NCBI GenBank assembly: GCA_030672545.1
Contig: DAOVGF010000074.1
Location: 1 to 7,161 of the forward strand
Length of the DNA: 7,161 nucleotides
Origin: Candidatus Aerophobota bacterium
Lineage (GTDB): Bacteria > Aerophobota > Aerophobia > Aerophobales > Aerophobaceae
Direction: 5' to 3'
Shown: piece by piece, positions 5,622 to 7,161 of the stretch
Layout: each line of letters begins with the position of its first letter
Numbering within the stretch: position 1 is the first letter of the stretch
Program-made: the position numbers and the translations under genes
The notes under the pieces: generated by a model
Database searches by the model: none
Told to the model about the DNA's origin: nothing
The model's input: only the letters and a program-made list of their open reading frames with translations

Positions 5622-6251
5622 TTGAAGAAACTAAGGTTTTTTCTTTCTCTGGCGATAATACTTCTTTTGGCTTCTGGATGTGTTCAACCGCCGGCTATCT
5701 CTCCCGATTACGATTTCTCTGAGCTAAGAAAAATCGGGGTGTTGCATTTTACCAGTTACGGTAACCAGCCCAGTTCCGGGGAAGTGATAACCAATCAGTT
5801 CACTATTGAGCTTCTCCGGCGGAACTACGAGGTAATAGAACGCAGTCGATTAAGAGCAATCTTGCGGGAAAGAAAACTTCTGGTCAAGGAAAAACTTACC
5901 GCCGAGGAGATCAGGACAATAGGCACAGCCCTGGAAGTAGATGCTCTCCTGACCGGAGCGGTGATAAGGTATTCTCCCTCCCAGAGAAAAGTAGTTTACT
6001 TTGACCCGGAAAAAGAAAGTGAAGAAATAATAAATGAGCTGCGCCTAGACCCGAATGTTTTCATTATAGCGGAGGGAGCCAATTATGTTTCTTACTTAAC
6101 TCAGGCTCAGGTAGGAGTAAGTGCTCGCCTGATAGACGTAGATACAGCTCAGGTGGTCTGGGCCACCTCGGCAGAATATACCGCTTTCAGTCTGGAGGAG
6201 GCCATTCGCTGGACTGTCTCCGAGCTTCTCTCCCAGCTTCCTCAGGACTGA
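5622..6251 (+). CDS. CsgG-like outer-membrane lipoprotein
   Basis: The 209-residue protein begins with a lipoprotein signal peptide: basic MKKLR, hydrophobic FFLSLAIILLL, then lipobox LASGC with lipidated Cys20. Residue +2 is Val, not Asp, so export to the outer membrane is likely in a diderm. The mature part resembles the CsgG/LpoB-like alpha-beta fold. Marks are IGVLHFTSYG (38-47), YEVIERSRLRAILRERKL (69-86), VDALLTGAVIRYS (106-118) and VSARLIDVDTAQVVWATS (166-183). At about 190 mature residues it is shorter than E. coli CsgG, which forms the curli secretion pore, and no curli genes are nearby. A stand-alone CsgG-domain lipoprotein of unknown role is the safest call. The TTG start is supported by GGGAGGTGAT. 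It lies 7 nt after the hydro-lyase small subunit, so it is probably co-transcribed. Confidence 0.85.
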   Translation: MKKLRFFLSLAIILLLASGCVQPPAISPDYDFSELRKIGVLHFTSYGNQPSSGEVITNQFTIELLRRNYEVIERSRLRAILRERKLLVKEKLTAEEIRTIGTALEVDALLTGAVIRYSPSQRKVVYFDPEKESEEIINELRLDPNVFIIAEGANYVSYLTQAQVGVSARLIDVDTAQVVWATSAEYTAFSLEEAIRWTVSELLSQLPQD

Positions 6252-6299
6252 TCAGAACAGATGATGACCATATCCCGTCCGCCAGGCCTCCAAGTCTCC
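6252..6299. other. Short convergent gap between operon end and epimerase gene
   Basis: These 48 bases lie between two convergent stop codons. CTGATCAG (6248-6255) is a perfect 8-bp palindrome at the end of the lipoprotein gene and AGGCCT (6284-6289) is a 6-bp one. There is no GC-rich stem followed by a T-run on either strand, so no intrinsic terminator can be called. Confidence 0.5.
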
Positions 6300-7148
6300 T
6301 TATCTCATGTACTGGTTAAAGAGGGCTAAACCACCCTGGGCAATGGCATCGCCACTGGGGGCCAATTTACGCCAGATACCAGCCTTGGCTCCGGAAGCCC
6401 CTGGCTCAGGAGTGAAGGATTCAATCGTTATCCAGCGGTCGTAACCGATTTCTTTCAAACAACCGAAGACCTCCGGCCAGTCTATGTGTCCCGTACCAGG
6501 CACTCCCCGGTCACTGGCGCAAAGATGGAAGTGGAAAAGCTTATCTCCGGCAAGCCGAATGGCCCTACCCAGACTCTTCTCCTCAATGTTCATCTGGAAA
6601 GTATCCAGGTGAAGACCTATATTGGGATGATCCACTCCCTGGCAAAACTCCAAGGCCTCTTCAGCCGTGGCCAAGAAATACGATTCAAAGCGACTCACCG
6701 GCTCAATAGCCAACAGGACACCCCGGGGAGCAGCGTATTCACATACTTCTCTCAGAGCTTCCTGCGACCATTTGGTCTCATCAGCGGTTCTCGGTCGTCC
6801 GGTCATATATCCCCAGGGAGCGTAAAGAATCCCGGCCAGAATATCTCCATCCATCTCTACTACCGTATCCACACAGCGCTTGAGATACTTTACTCCCTCC
6901 ATACGGGTGGTAACATCCGGGCTGGCCACGTTGGTATCCTCAGCCAATCCGGCGCAAAAGACGCAAGCTACCCCGGTCTCCTCGGATTTCCTCTTCATTT
7001 CCTTCCTGGGTAAACCCTCCAGGATCTCTCTTACCAGAGGCATTTCCAGTCCATCGAAGCCAAGTAGCTTAGCCCGATCAAAAAGACGTAGATGGCGCCG
7101 ATCAAACGTAGCCTCCCAAATCAGAGCAAATATTCCACACTTAGCCAT
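6300..7148 (-). CDS. Ketose 3-epimerase-like protein (D-tagatose/D-psicose/L-ribulose 3-epimerase family, TIM barrel)
   Basis: The 282-residue protein belongs to the xylose-isomerase-like TIM-barrel family and most resembles metal-dependent ketose 3-epimerases (about 285-295 residues). Metal ligands are recognisable: Glu149 in AIEPVSRFE, Asp182 in HLDTFQMNIEE, His208 in FHFHLCASDRG and Glu243 in TIESF. All are offset by three from Pseudomonas cichorii D-tagatose 3-epimerase Glu152, Asp185, His211 and Glu246. Substrate contacts Glu155 and Arg214 also match, as does PGTGHIDW. One is changed: Gln185 stands where that enzyme has His188. The family epimerises free ketohexoses and ketopentoses at C3, including L-ribulose with L-xylulose, which would feed AraB. 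It is convergent with the araB operon, so regulation is separate. The ATG is supported by AGGAGGT 6 nt upstream. An inositol-catabolism isomerase is a less likely alternative. Confidence 0.88.
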   Translation of the reverse strand: MAKCGIFALIWEATFDRRHLRLFDRAKLLGFDGLEMPLVREILEGLPRKEMKRKSEETGVACVFCAGLAEDTNVASPDVTTRMEGVKYLKRCVDTVVEMDGDILAGILYAPWGYMTGRPRTADETKWSQEALREVCEYAAPRGVLLAIEPVSRFESYFLATAEEALEFCQGVDHPNIGLHLDTFQMNIEEKSLGRAIRLAGDKLFHFHLCASDRGVPGTGHIDWPEVFGCLKEIGYDRWITIESFTPEPGASGAKAGIWRKLAPSGDAIAQGGLALFNQYMR

Positions 7149-7154
7149 CAGCTT

Positions 7155-7161
7155 ACCTCCT
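7155..7161 (-). promoter_or_regulatory. Ribosome binding site of the ketose 3-epimerase gene
   Basis: The minus strand reads AGGAGGT, a perfect Shine-Dalgarno 6 nt before the ATG at 7148. The window ends here, so the promoter or any upstream co-transcribed gene is not visible. Confidence 0.85.

Noticed and set aside
6241..6300. A bidirectional terminator between the convergent genes
   Set aside because: Only short palindromes (CTGATCAG, AGGCCT) are present, without a longer stem or a T-run on either strand.
6486..7013. A 175-codon plus-strand ORF antisense to the ketose 3-epimerase
   Set aside because: It lies wholly inside a gene with clear family motifs on the other strand. Its product is low in recognisable features.

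Overview
The window reads as chromosomal DNA of a diderm bacterium, probably from an uncultured or deep-branching lineage. Supporting signs are canonical Shine-Dalgarno sequences before every gene (with GTG and TTG starts as well as ATG), a near-consensus sigma70/sigmaA promoter, a CsgG-like lipoprotein expected in an outer membrane, and an isopropylmalate-isomerase-type enzyme split into the short subunit forms common in archaea and early-branching bacteria. Base composition looks moderate and even. I cannot name the taxon from sequence alone.

Layout. Positions 1-954 (minus) hold a uroporphyrinogen-decarboxylase-like gene that runs off the left edge. Positions 955-1476 are a divergent intergenic region with a strong leftward promoter, a weaker candidate rightward promoter, several palindromes and a compact double-hairpin repeat. 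Positions 1477-6251 (plus) are a tightly packed five-gene operon: ribulokinase (araB), L-ribulose-5-phosphate 4-epimerase (araD), large and small subunits of a LeuCD/homoaconitase-type hydro-lyase, and a CsgG-like lipoprotein. Gaps between these genes are 1, 18, 18 and 7 nt. Positions 6300-7148 (minus) hold a TIM-barrel ketose 3-epimerase of the D-tagatose/D-psicose/L-ribulose 3-epimerase type, convergent with the operon and with its own strong ribosome binding site at the right edge.

How the genes may work together. AraB phosphorylates L-ribulose and AraD converts L-ribulose-5-phosphate to D-xylulose-5-phosphate, which enters the pentose phosphate pathway. No L-arabinose isomerase (araA) is present here. 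The neighbouring 3-epimerase could supply L-ribulose by epimerising L-xylulose, which would make this a ketopentose route; this is inference. The LeuCD-like enzyme has a substrate-loop motif that differs from the motifs I recall for isopropylmalate isomerase and methanogen homoaconitase, so its substrate is open. Its place in a pentose operon is the most unusual aspect of the window.
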